Assembly (NCBI RefSeq): GCF_022024015.1
Contig: NZ_CP091786.1
Span: forward strand, 2,852,001 to 2,916,000
Length of the DNA stretch: 64,000 nucleotides
From: Prevotella sp. E9-3
GTDB taxonomy: Bacteria > Bacteroidota > Bacteroidia > Bacteroidales > Bacteroidaceae
Reading direction: 5' to 3'
This document shows, piece by piece, positions 7,113 through 13,853 of this stretch. Position 1 is the stretch's first letter; each line of letters starts with the position of its first letter. Below the pieces are notes generated by a model. That model was not told the DNA's origin and made no database searches. It was given only the letters and a program-made list of their open reading frames with translations. Position numbers and translations under genes: made by a program.

Positions 7113-8990
7113 ATGATACTGGTATTCGGCGGTACAACGGAAGGGAGAAAAGCAGCTGAGGTGCTGGAGGAAAGCGGCTCACCTTTTTTCTATAGTACGA
7201 AGACAGGCGAACAGGAATTGTCACTTCATCACGGGCAACGTATAGACGGAGCACTCGATGCGGCGGCAATGAAGGCATTCTGCATGGAGAATGACATCCG
7301 ACTGATTGTTGATGCTGCCCACCCTTTTGCCTCAATGCTGCACCAGACCATCGCTCAAGTGGCCCAACAGTTGGACCTATCCGTTGTCCGTTTCGAACGT
7401 ATCTATCCCCCTCGCCAAGAGGACATCGTCTGGATAGACGACTACGCTGAACTGCCCTCAATACTACCTCCTCATTCTTCTTTGTTAGCCACGACAGGCG
7501 TCCAGAGCATCAGCAAACTGAAACCGCTGGAGGTCAACAAAGGTATCAAGGTGTATTACCGCATTCTGGAACGGGAATCGTCGATAGCCTCAGCCTTAAA
7601 ACAAGGAGCAACGAAAGAGCAGCTGTGCTATTATACGAACCCAAAGGACATTCCCGTCAAAGCAGAAGCTATTCTGCTGAAGGAAAGTGGGACAACAGGC
7701 GGTTTTGCAGAGAAAGTAGAGGCGGCCAAAGCTCAAGGCATGAGAATTATTGCCCTGAAGCGCCCCGCCATGCCGGCAATGTTTATAACCGTAAATGGCC
7801 CGTATGGACTTCGCAGGACTGTAGAAAAGCTACTGCCAGAGTTCTTTCCTTTGCACAGCGGATTGACCACCGGCACCTGTGCTACAGCAGCAACAGTAGC
7901 CGCAATAATACAGTTACGGGAAGAAGCACAGCCCACACAGTTGCCACTTCCCACAGAGGTACCGGTTGAACTGCCCAACGGTGAAACCATCATGGTGCCA
8001 ATAGGGTATGGAGATGGATATGCTTATTGTAAAAAGGAGGCTGGCGACGACCCTGACGTGACGAATGGTATTGAGGTGAGAGCCTACGCAAAGACCAACC
8101 CGGAAGTCCTACCTTCGGGAGAGGTTGGAGGAAGACCCTTTCTCCATGTGGGGGCATGGGAAATAGTGGCGGGTGAAGGCATCGGACACTTCACCGTGCC
8201 GGGATTCGACTACCCACCGGGTGAACCAGCCATCAACAAAGGACCAAGAGAGATGCTAAGAAGAAACTTGGCCCACCCCCTCCTAAGGGGAGGGAATCCT
8301 TTTGAGTTACACGGTCTAACTGAGATATCTCCCCTCCCCTCGGGAGGGGCTGGAGGTAGGCTTCTCCTCTCCATCCCCAATGGTGCCGAAATAGCCCGCA
8401 AGACTTTCAACCCCCGATTAGGCATTGAAGGAGGCATCTCGATTATTGGCGTCAGCGGTATCGTTAAACCTTTCAGCGAGGAAGCCTTCATCGGTTCAAT
8501 CCGCAAATGCATGGTAGTAGCAAAAGCCAGTGGAACCTGTCGGGTTGTCATAAACAGTGGCGGAAAGAGTGAGCGGTTTGTGAAGGCGCTCTATCCCACG
8601 CTACCCCAACAGGCCTTTGTGGAGTATGGCAACTACATTGGCGAGACTCTGAAAATTGCCAGTGAACTGAACATTCCACGCATCACCCTCGGAGTAATGC
8701 TGGGCAAAGCAGTAAAACTGGCAGCAGGCCATTTAGACACGCATAGTAAGAAAGCTACTATGGACCTGCAGTTTATTGCCCAGATGCTGAAAGAGGCCAA
8801 TATCAGTATCGACCTGAATGGCATCACACTGGCAAGGGAGCTATGGGAAAGGATTCCGGCCAACCAACTGAAAGACTTCACACAAACCGTCATCGGCCAC
8901 TGTCGTAAGCATTGCGCTCCACTACTGCCAAAAGGTGAGCTCACCATTTTACTGATAGATGACAACGGACAAATATTCGGGAACTCATAA
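7113..8990 (+). CDS. cobK-cbiD: Precorrin-6A reductase / cobalt-precorrin-5B C1-methyltransferase fusion (CobK-CbiD)
   Basis: A 625-aa fusion. Residues 1-245 are the NAD(P)H-dependent precorrin-6A reductase CobK/CbiJ (ILVFGGTTEGRKAAE, DAAHPFA, TTGVQS). Residues ~248-625 are CbiD, the C1-methyltransferase of the anaerobic pathway (HSGLTTGTCATAA, DDPDVTNG, VAGEGIGHFT, PPGEPAINKGPREM, FNPRLGIEGGISIIG). The ATG at 7113 is chosen because MILVFGGTTEGR is the usual start. CbiD carries extra sequence at two places, residues ~331-342 and ~387-418, both made of palindromic repeats; the second lies between the PREM helix and SIPNGAE. The gene has its own promoter and leads into the HAD gene 23 bp on. 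Confidence 0.94.
   Translation: MILVFGGTTEGRKAAEVLEESGSPFFYSTKTGEQELSLHHGQRIDGALDAAAMKAFCMENDIRLIVDAAHPFASMLHQTIAQVAQQLDLSVVRFERIYPPRQEDIVWIDDYAELPSILPPHSSLLATTGVQSISKLKPLEVNKGIKVYYRILERESSIASALKQGATKEQLCYYTNPKDIPVKAEAILLKESGTTGGFAEKVEAAKAQGMRIIALKRPAMPAMFITVNGPYGLRRTVEKLLPEFFPLHSGLTTGTCATAATVAAIIQLREEAQPTQLPLPTEVPVELPNGETIMVPIGYGDGYAYCKKEAGDDPDVTNGIEVRAYAKTNPEVLPSGEVGGRPFLHVGAWEIVAGEGIGHFTVPGFDYPPGEPAINKGPREMLRRNLAHPLLRGGNPFELHGLTEISPLPSGGAGGRLLLSIPNGAEIARKTFNPRLGIEGGISIIGVSGIVKPFSEEAFIGSIRKCMVVAKASGTCRVVINSGGKSERFVKALYPTLPQQAFVEYGNYIGETLKIASELNIPRITLGVMLGKAVKLAAGHLDTHSKKATMDLQFIAQMLKEANISIDLNGITLARELWERIPANQLKDFTQTVIGHCRKHCAPLLPKGELTILLIDDNGQIFGNS
8106..8137 (+). repeat. Palindromic-repeat fragment, copy C0, inside cbiD
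   Basis: The stretch around CTTCGGGAGAGGTTGGAGG parallels CCTCGGGAGGGGCTGGAGG in the copy at 8328. The translations LPSGEVGGR and LPSGGAGGR are alike. It sits between the conserved EVRAYAK and WEIVAGEGIG segments. Confidence 0.6.
8274..8299 (+). repeat. Palindromic-repeat copy C1, inside cbiD
   Basis: CCCTCC at 8278-8283 pairs with GGAGGG at 8289-8294. It forms, with copy C2 and a 30 bp linker, one ~95 bp insertion in the CbiD coding region. The linker contains GAGTTACAC, also present at 6847-6855 in the upstream gap. Confidence 0.65.
8328..8366 (+). repeat. 39-nt palindromic repeat, copy C2, in frame inside cbiD
   Basis: CCCCTCCC at 8331-8338 pairs perfectly with GGGAGGGG at 8342-8349 over a 3-nt loop, followed by a G-rich tail and CTTCTC. 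It has the length, layout and orientation of copy B in cobL. Confidence 0.8.
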
Positions 8991-9013
8991 GAATAAAGAA
9001 TATACACATCAAA

Positions 9014-9775
9014 ATGAAATACAAAGACCTGTTTATCGATTTTGACGATACACTCTACGACACGCATGGTAACGCTGTCATTGCCCTACAGGAAACTTAC
9101 GAACAGTTCCAACTGGAACGCTTCTTTTCCAATCCACAGATATTCTATGATGCCTATTGGAATGCCAATATTGACCTATGGACTCGCTATGCAAAAGGAG
9201 AGATAACGCGCGACTATCTCATCGTTGAACGTTTCCGCCGACCGCTAAGTGCATACGATATCACTCCCGCCAACGGAAGTTCAGAGAATGGCGAAAAACT
9301 AATCGCCACGCCCTGGGAGGAACAGGGCGAGAGTTATTACTTAAAGATGAGTGATGCCTTCCTTAACTTCTGTTCATCAAAACCAGGAGTGATTGAGGGA
9401 GCTCACGAACTGATGGACTATCTGAAAGGCCGGGGCTATCGGATGCACATGACGAGTAACGGTTTCCATGAGGTGCAATACAAGAAACTGGCAGCCTGCG
9501 GTTTGAAGGACTATTTCGACACGATTATCCTGAGCGAGGATGCCGGAGTGAACAAACCTTCACCATTGTATTTCGACTATGCACTGAAACGTTCAGGAGC
9601 TGAGAAAGAAAGTACGCTGATGATTGGCGACAACCTGAATACCGACGTGATGGGAGCTCTCTCTGCCGGCATCGACGCCATGCTGTTCAATCGCTGGAAG
9701 GTAGAGACAGCCGACTGTCAGCAACAGCCCACCTTCATCGTTGATAGCCTCAAAGGCATCATCAAAATTCTTTAG
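9014..9775 (+). CDS. HAD-family phosphatase, YjjG (pyrimidine 5'-nucleotidase)-like
   Basis: A 253-aa haloacid-dehalogenase hydrolase. Motif I is IDFDDTLYDT with nucleophile D9 and acid D11, motif II is HMTSNG, motif III is the Lys in VNKPSPLYFDYAL, and motif IV is MIGDNLNTDVMGA. The all-helical cap after motif I and the overall length fit the YjjG/YfnB group, which dephosphorylates noncanonical pyrimidine nucleotides. It starts 23 bp after cobK-cbiD on the same strand and is probably cotranscribed. A role in nucleotide-loop assembly (for example a phosphatase step) is conceivable, but only position suggests it. Confidence 0.85.
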   Translation: MKYKDLFIDFDDTLYDTHGNAVIALQETYEQFQLERFFSNPQIFYDAYWNANIDLWTRYAKGEITRDYLIVERFRRPLSAYDITPANGSSENGEKLIATPWEEQGESYYLKMSDAFLNFCSSKPGVIEGAHELMDYLKGRGYRMHMTSNGFHEVQYKKLAACGLKDYFDTIILSEDAGVNKPSPLYFDYALKRSGAEKESTLMIGDNLNTDVMGALSAGIDAMLFNRWKVETADCQQQPTFIVDSLKGIIKIL

Positions 9776-9806
9776 TTTAGAAACACTTCAATTTTCCAAA
9801 CTGAAT

Positions 9807-10835
9807 TTATTCACTCACATCACTCTTCCTGCGACTGAAGATGACGGCGGCAATGACAGGAGCGCCAACAAGTGCCGTAACTGAATTGACAGGAAGAGCG
9901 CCCTCGAAACCTGGCATACGGGCTATGAAGTTGCATACAAGGGCAAGAAGAGCACCGCAAAGGGCAGTGGCAGGCATGAGTATGCGATGGTCGCTACTAC
10001 GGAAAAGGGCCCGTGCCAGATGAGGAACAGCAAGACCGATAAACATGATAGGGCCGCAATAGGCGGTGACAATGGCCACAAGGATGCCACTACTGAGGAT
10101 AACGAGCATACGCGCCTTTCGCACATTTAATCCGAGATTGGCGGCATAACGCTCGCCCAGCAATAGGATGTTCATGGGTTTGACAAGCAGGAAACTGAGG
10201 GGTATCAAAATACACATCAGTCCTACGAAAAGCATCATCTCATCGCCACTGACACGAGAGAACGAGCCCAATCCCCATACCACGAACGATTTCACATCTT
10301 CTTCAGGCGCGAGGAATTTCAGCACACCGATAATGGCATTGGCCAAATAGCCTATCATCACACCAATAATGAGCAAAGTGACATTGCCCATCACTTTCTG
10401 TGCTACCCAAACAATGAGCAGCATCACAGCAAGTGCACCTATAATGGCTGCTATGGAAATGGCTGCATCGCCCAGATAGCCAAGACGAGAAAGGGCCACG
10501 CCGCCTAACTTACCCGACAACAGTACGACAAAAGCCACACCAAGGGCAGAGCCGTTGCTAATGCCTAAGACGGAAGGACCTGCCAGCGGATTGCGGAACA
10601 CGGTCTGCATCTGAATACCGCTCACGGCCAGACCTGCTCCTGCCACAATGGCTGTGAGTACCTGAGGAAGTCGGGATTTCCAAATGATGTTGGTCCATAT
10701 CTCATGACTGTCGTCACCCAACAGGATGCGACAGATATCGGCCACTGGAATCTCTACAGACCCAATGAGCAGATTGACTATTGCCATCAGTACAATGGCA
10801 ACCATCAGTACCAACATCAACGAAATTTTCTTCAT
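9807..10835 (-). CDS. btuC: FecCD/BtuC-type ABC transporter permease
   Basis: A 342-aa inner-membrane permease of the iron-siderophore/cobalamin family, with about ten hydrophobic segments and the family features GAGLAVSGIQMQTVFRNPLAGPSVLGISNGS, GLGSF and the C-terminal GLAVPHLAR with GPIMFIG. It overlaps the binding-protein gene by ATGA, so the two are coupled. The neighbourhood (cobalamin synthesis, TonB receptor) favours B12 or corrinoid uptake, but sequence alone cannot separate this from iron-chelate transport. No ATPase gene follows: the gene ends 31 bp from the convergent HAD gene, so the BtuD-type partner must be elsewhere. The symbol is tentative. Confidence 0.85.
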   Translation of the reverse strand: MKKISLMLVLMVAIVLMAIVNLLIGSVEIPVADICRILLGDDSHEIWTNIIWKSRLPQVLTAIVAGAGLAVSGIQMQTVFRNPLAGPSVLGISNGSALGVAFVVLLSGKLGGVALSRLGYLGDAAISIAAIIGALAVMLLIVWVAQKVMGNVTLLIIGVMIGYLANAIIGVLKFLAPEEDVKSFVVWGLGSFSRVSGDEMMLFVGLMCILIPLSFLLVKPMNILLLGERYAANLGLNVRKARMLVILSSGILVAIVTAYCGPIMFIGLAVPHLARALFRSSDHRILMPATALCGALLALVCNFIARMPGFEGALPVNSVTALVGAPVIAAVIFSRRKSDVSE

Positions 10836-11947
10836 CGCAATAATTGATAGTATTTCGGGTGATAATCATCTTCCACCAGTTCAGGATGGAAAATGGCTAC
10901 GAAGTCTTTCAGCAGCACATCAGGTTCAACAGGCGAAATTTCATAATAGGGTGTCTGCTTCATGTTGCAGTAGATGACCTTGCGCTCCTTGAACGCTTTG
11001 AACAACTCGTTGCGGGGTTCAGATGCTTTTAGGGCTTCATAGGAGAACTCATCTGGATAACTGTTCAGAATACGCCAGTAATCGGCATTGGCAGCAAGTT
11101 CATACATTTTCTCAAACTCAAAATCTTCACCTGCCGTTTCCTCGTCGTTAACGACATAGACAGCACCGGCATCACGAAATATCTGAGCCAAATAGTTCTT
11201 GCCACCCACGGAGTGCCAATTGCCATAATGCATTTCGCCGCTGAACACGGTGGGACGTTCTTCCAACTTGAGGTCTGCGGTTTGGGTCTTCAGTGCATTG
11301 TAGCGTTTTTCGATAGCTGAGAAAATATCGTAGGCCTCACGCTCCTTGCCAATGAACATAGCCACAAACTTTATCCACTCTGCTTGTCCCAACGGATCAA
11401 GTTCTTTATATCCCAGATGGGGCACCAGCGTAATACCCGATTCCTTGATGGCATCATAGCCTCCGCGCTTGAATGGTGAGATAAATATCACATCAGGATT
11501 GGCGGCCTGCACCAACTCGGTATCGATATTGCCTTCCATACCTATTTTGACAATGCGACCGTCTTTCACACGTGCTCTAATATCTTCATTGAAAAGATTT
11601 TTCGTACCCGTCAGTCCCTTCACCACATTGTGAGCATTGAGAATGGTGAAGTTTGACAGCTGCAGTGAGGTCATACAAATGGTACTTTTGATGGGCACCT
11701 TCACCTTTATATAGCCTTCGGGCACCATAGCATCATCGGTAGTCACGAGAGCAAAATGATAGTCATTCCCTACATCGACCAGTCGAATGCCATGCTGAAG
11801 AGTCACCTGATAGCCCGTAGCATACTTTGGACATATCAGGCTGTCTGCCTCTTCATCACCCCCTGAAACAGTTTGATTTTTTTGCTGACAAGAACTGCAT
11901 ATTAGCATGCAGAGCAAAATAAGATTAAAAAAACGTAATCGCTTCAT
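10832..11947 (-). CDS. btuF: ABC transporter substrate-binding lipoprotein (BtuF/FecB-type)
   Basis: A 371-aa periplasmic binding protein. The start at 11947 gives a lipoprotein signal peptide, MKRLRFFNLILLCMLICSSC, with the lipobox Cys at position 20; the longer frame upstream is rejected. The mature part has the two-lobed helical-backbone pattern: LSNFTILNAHN, AANPDVIFISPFKRGG, then VPHLGYKELDPLGQAEWIKFVA and the second lobe with TVFSGEMHYGNWHSVGGKNYLAQIFRDAGA. It captures an iron chelate or corrinoid for the permease encoded just downstream. The -7 promoter element lies only 9 nt before the ATG. The symbol rests on context. Confidence 0.83.
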   Translation of the reverse strand: MKRLRFFNLILLCMLICSSCQQKNQTVSGGDEEADSLICPKYATGYQVTLQHGIRLVDVGNDYHFALVTTDDAMVPEGYIKVKVPIKSTICMTSLQLSNFTILNAHNVVKGLTGTKNLFNEDIRARVKDGRIVKIGMEGNIDTELVQAANPDVIFISPFKRGGYDAIKESGITLVPHLGYKELDPLGQAEWIKFVAMFIGKEREAYDIFSAIEKRYNALKTQTADLKLEERPTVFSGEMHYGNWHSVGGKNYLAQIFRDAGAVYVVNDEETAGEDFEFEKMYELAANADYWRILNSYPDEFSYEALKASEPRNELFKAFKERKVIYCNMKQTPYYEISPVEPDVLLKDFVAIFHPELVEDDYHPKYYQLLR

Positions 11948-11956
11948 AGTTGGATG

Positions 11957-11964
11957 CAAAGATA
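11957..11964 (-). promoter_or_regulatory. -7 element of the btuF promoter, near-leaderless
   Basis: On the minus strand TATCTTTG (TAnnTTTG) ends 9 nt before the btuF ATG. The upstream TTTG box is not clear. As for cobJ, the predicted transcript would start almost at the ATG. Confidence 0.6.
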
Positions 11965-11981
11965 CGTATTTTTTCTTTCTT

Positions 11982-12016
11982 TTTGTTAGGTATCTACAGA
12001 AAAATGTGTACTTTTG
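11982..12016 (+). promoter_or_regulatory. Probable ddh promoter
   Basis: TACTTTTG at 12009-12016 fits TAnnTTTG, with TTTG at 11982-11985; the 23 bp spacing is slightly long. It is divergent from btuF. Confidence 0.55.
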
Positions 12017-12057
12017 CAAGCAAATTCGTTTTAACAACAACACAAATATAAAAGAAA

Positions 12058-12957
12058 ATGAAAAAAATCAGAGTAGCCGTTGTTGGATACGGCAACATCG
12101 GAAAGTATGCACTTGAGGCCCTTGAGGCCGCTCCCGACATGGAGGTTGCAGGAATTGTACGTCGTCAGGGCGCTGAAAACAAGCCTGCCGAGCTGTCACA
12201 GTATGAGGTTGTAAAGGATATCAAAGAGTTGAAGGATGTCGATGTAGCCATCCTGGCCACTCCCACCCGTTCATGCGAAGAGTATGCCAAGCAGATTCTG
12301 CCACTGGGCATCAATACCGTCGATTCGTTCGACATACACACCATGATTCGCGACTACCGTCGTAATCTCATGGAACTGAACAAGAAAACAAATACCGTCA
12401 GTGTGATTGCAGCTGGATGGGATCCAGGTTCAGACTCAATTGTTCGCACACTGATGCAGAGCCTGGCTCCTAAGGGCCTGAGCTATACCAACTTTGGTCC
12501 TGGCATGTCAATGGGCCACTCTGTTTGCGTGCGCTCAAAGGCAGGCGTAAAGAATGCACTCTCAATGACTATTCCTTTGGGCGAAGGCATTCACCGTCGT
12601 ATGGTCTATGTAGAACTGGAAGAGGGCGCCAAACTGGAAGAGGTAACAGCAGCCATCAAGGCCGATCCTTACTTCTCTAACGACGAGACCCATGTGTTCC
12701 AGGTAGAGAGTGTTGACGATGTTCGTGATATGGGCCACGGTGTAAACCTTGTTCGCAAGGGTGTCAGCGGCAAGACTCAGAACCAGCGTCTGGAATTCAA
12801 CATGAGTATCAACAACCCCGCCCTCACTGGTCAGGTACTGGTAAACGTGGCTCGTGCCTCCATGCGTCTGCAGCCCGGTTGCTACACCATGGTAGAGATT
12901 CCAGTGATCGACATGCTTCCCGGCGACAAGGAAGAACTGATCAGCCATCTGGTGTAA
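12058..12957 (+). CDS. ddh: meso-Diaminopimelate D-dehydrogenase
   Basis: A 299-aa NADPH-dependent dehydrogenase. It makes meso-diaminopimelate in one step from tetrahydrodipicolinate, ammonia and NADPH, for lysine and peptidoglycan. The N-terminal Rossmann fold shows VAVVGYGNIGKYALEAL and VRRQGAE. The middle has DSFDIHTMI, AAGWDPGSDSI and GPGMSMGHSVCVR, typical of the family, and the length agrees. The gene stands alone, divergent from btuF, with its own promoter and a strong downstream terminator. The dehydrogenase route to DAP is widespread in Bacteroidales. Confidence 0.96.
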   Translation: MKKIRVAVVGYGNIGKYALEALEAAPDMEVAGIVRRQGAENKPAELSQYEVVKDIKELKDVDVAILATPTRSCEEYAKQILPLGINTVDSFDIHTMIRDYRRNLMELNKKTNTVSVIAAGWDPGSDSIVRTLMQSLAPKGLSYTNFGPGMSMGHSVCVRSKAGVKNALSMTIPLGEGIHRRMVYVELEEGAKLEEVTAAIKADPYFSNDETHVFQVESVDDVRDMGHGVNLVRKGVSGKTQNQRLEFNMSINNPALTGQVLVNVARASMRLQPGCYTMVEIPVIDMLPGDKEELISHLV

Positions 12958-12981
12958 TCATCCTTTTAGAACAAATATGAG

Positions 12982-13015
12982 AATGAGGCAGTTCAGTTGA
13001 ACTGCCTCATTTATT
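12982..13015 (+). terminator. Terminator after ddh
   Basis: AATGAGGCAGTTCA at 12982-12995 pairs exactly with TGAACTGCCTCATT at 12998-13011, followed by TTATT. Confidence 0.85.
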
Positions 13016-13093
13016 GTCTCCTCCAAGGTATGTATTTAGGAGTAAGACAACAATTGATAACTAATAATTTTTAAAAATGCTTCTTTCTGAAGC

Positions 13094-13813
13094 TTATTTC
13101 AGACGGAAAGTGAAAGGAACTGTATAGTTAACCTTGATGGGCTTTCCTTTGTCCATGCCAGGATTCCATTTCGGCATCAGCTTCACCACACGAAGTGCCT
13201 CTGCATCAAGCTGTGGATCGACAGACTTCTTCACCTTCACATCTGTTACATTACCATTTTCATCAATCACTATGTCAATTAGCACACGACCTTCTATTCC
13301 CTTTTCCTCGCACTCAGGAGGATACTTGACATTTTCACTAATAAAAGTCACAAAAGCTTCCAAACCGCCGGGGAACTCTGCCATCTGCTCGATATCTTCA
13401 TGAGCCCCATCAAGTTCAAACTTGACAGGCACCTTGTATCTCACTCTCACAGCCTCACCTTTCTCATTTCGTCCGGGTGTCCATTCCGATAAGAGGTTCA
13501 TAACACGCAACGCCTCAGAATCGAGCAACGAATCAGCCGACTCTACCACTTCGACATTACTAACTGAACCATCCTTCTCGATAATAAAAGAACAAACGAC
13601 TCTGCCCTCCATGCCGACTTCTTCTGCATGTACAGGATACTTTATATTCTCACCGATAAAGGCCATCAATGCTTCCTGACCACCAGGAAACTCAGGCATT
13701 ACGGCACAAGAGTCATAGACCTCATCGGTAACAGCGCCCTGCTTGTTCTGCGAACACATACTCAACCCTATTATTGTGATGGCTGACAGCAAAAAAAACT
13801 TCATTTGTTTCAT
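13094..13813 (-). CDS. Lipoprotein with two tandem TonB C-terminal domains
   Basis: A 239-aa exported protein with signal MKQMKFFLLSAITIIGLSMC and a likely lipobox Cys. It consists of two copies of the TonB C-terminal fold (residues ~38-130 and ~140-239). Each begins with EFPGGxEA, continues with GRVxxxxxIxxxGxVxxVxVxxSxDxxLDxEALRV and ends with a WxPG segment and VxFxL. It lacks the membrane helix and proline-rich linker of a true energiser, so it is more likely an adaptor or sensor that pairs with the barrel encoded upstream. It follows that gene by 40 bp on the same strand and is probably in one operon with it. Confidence 0.85.
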   Translation of the reverse strand: MKQMKFFLLSAITIIGLSMCSQNKQGAVTDEVYDSCAVMPEFPGGQEALMAFIGENIKYPVHAEEVGMEGRVVCSFIIEKDGSVSNVEVVESADSLLDSEALRVMNLLSEWTPGRNEKGEAVRVRYKVPVKFELDGAHEDIEQMAEFPGGLEAFVTFISENVKYPPECEEKGIEGRVLIDIVIDENGNVTDVKVKKSVDPQLDAEALRVVKLMPKWNPGMDKGKPIKVNYTVPFTFRLK

Positions 13814-13853
13814 ACTATTCTATAACACTTTAAATAAGCACAAAGGAGAGAAG

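Noticed and set aside
6875..7114. A 79-aa minus-strand frame in the cobM-cobK gap
   Set aside because: No ribosome site, no family resemblance, and it overlaps the cobK promoter and start.
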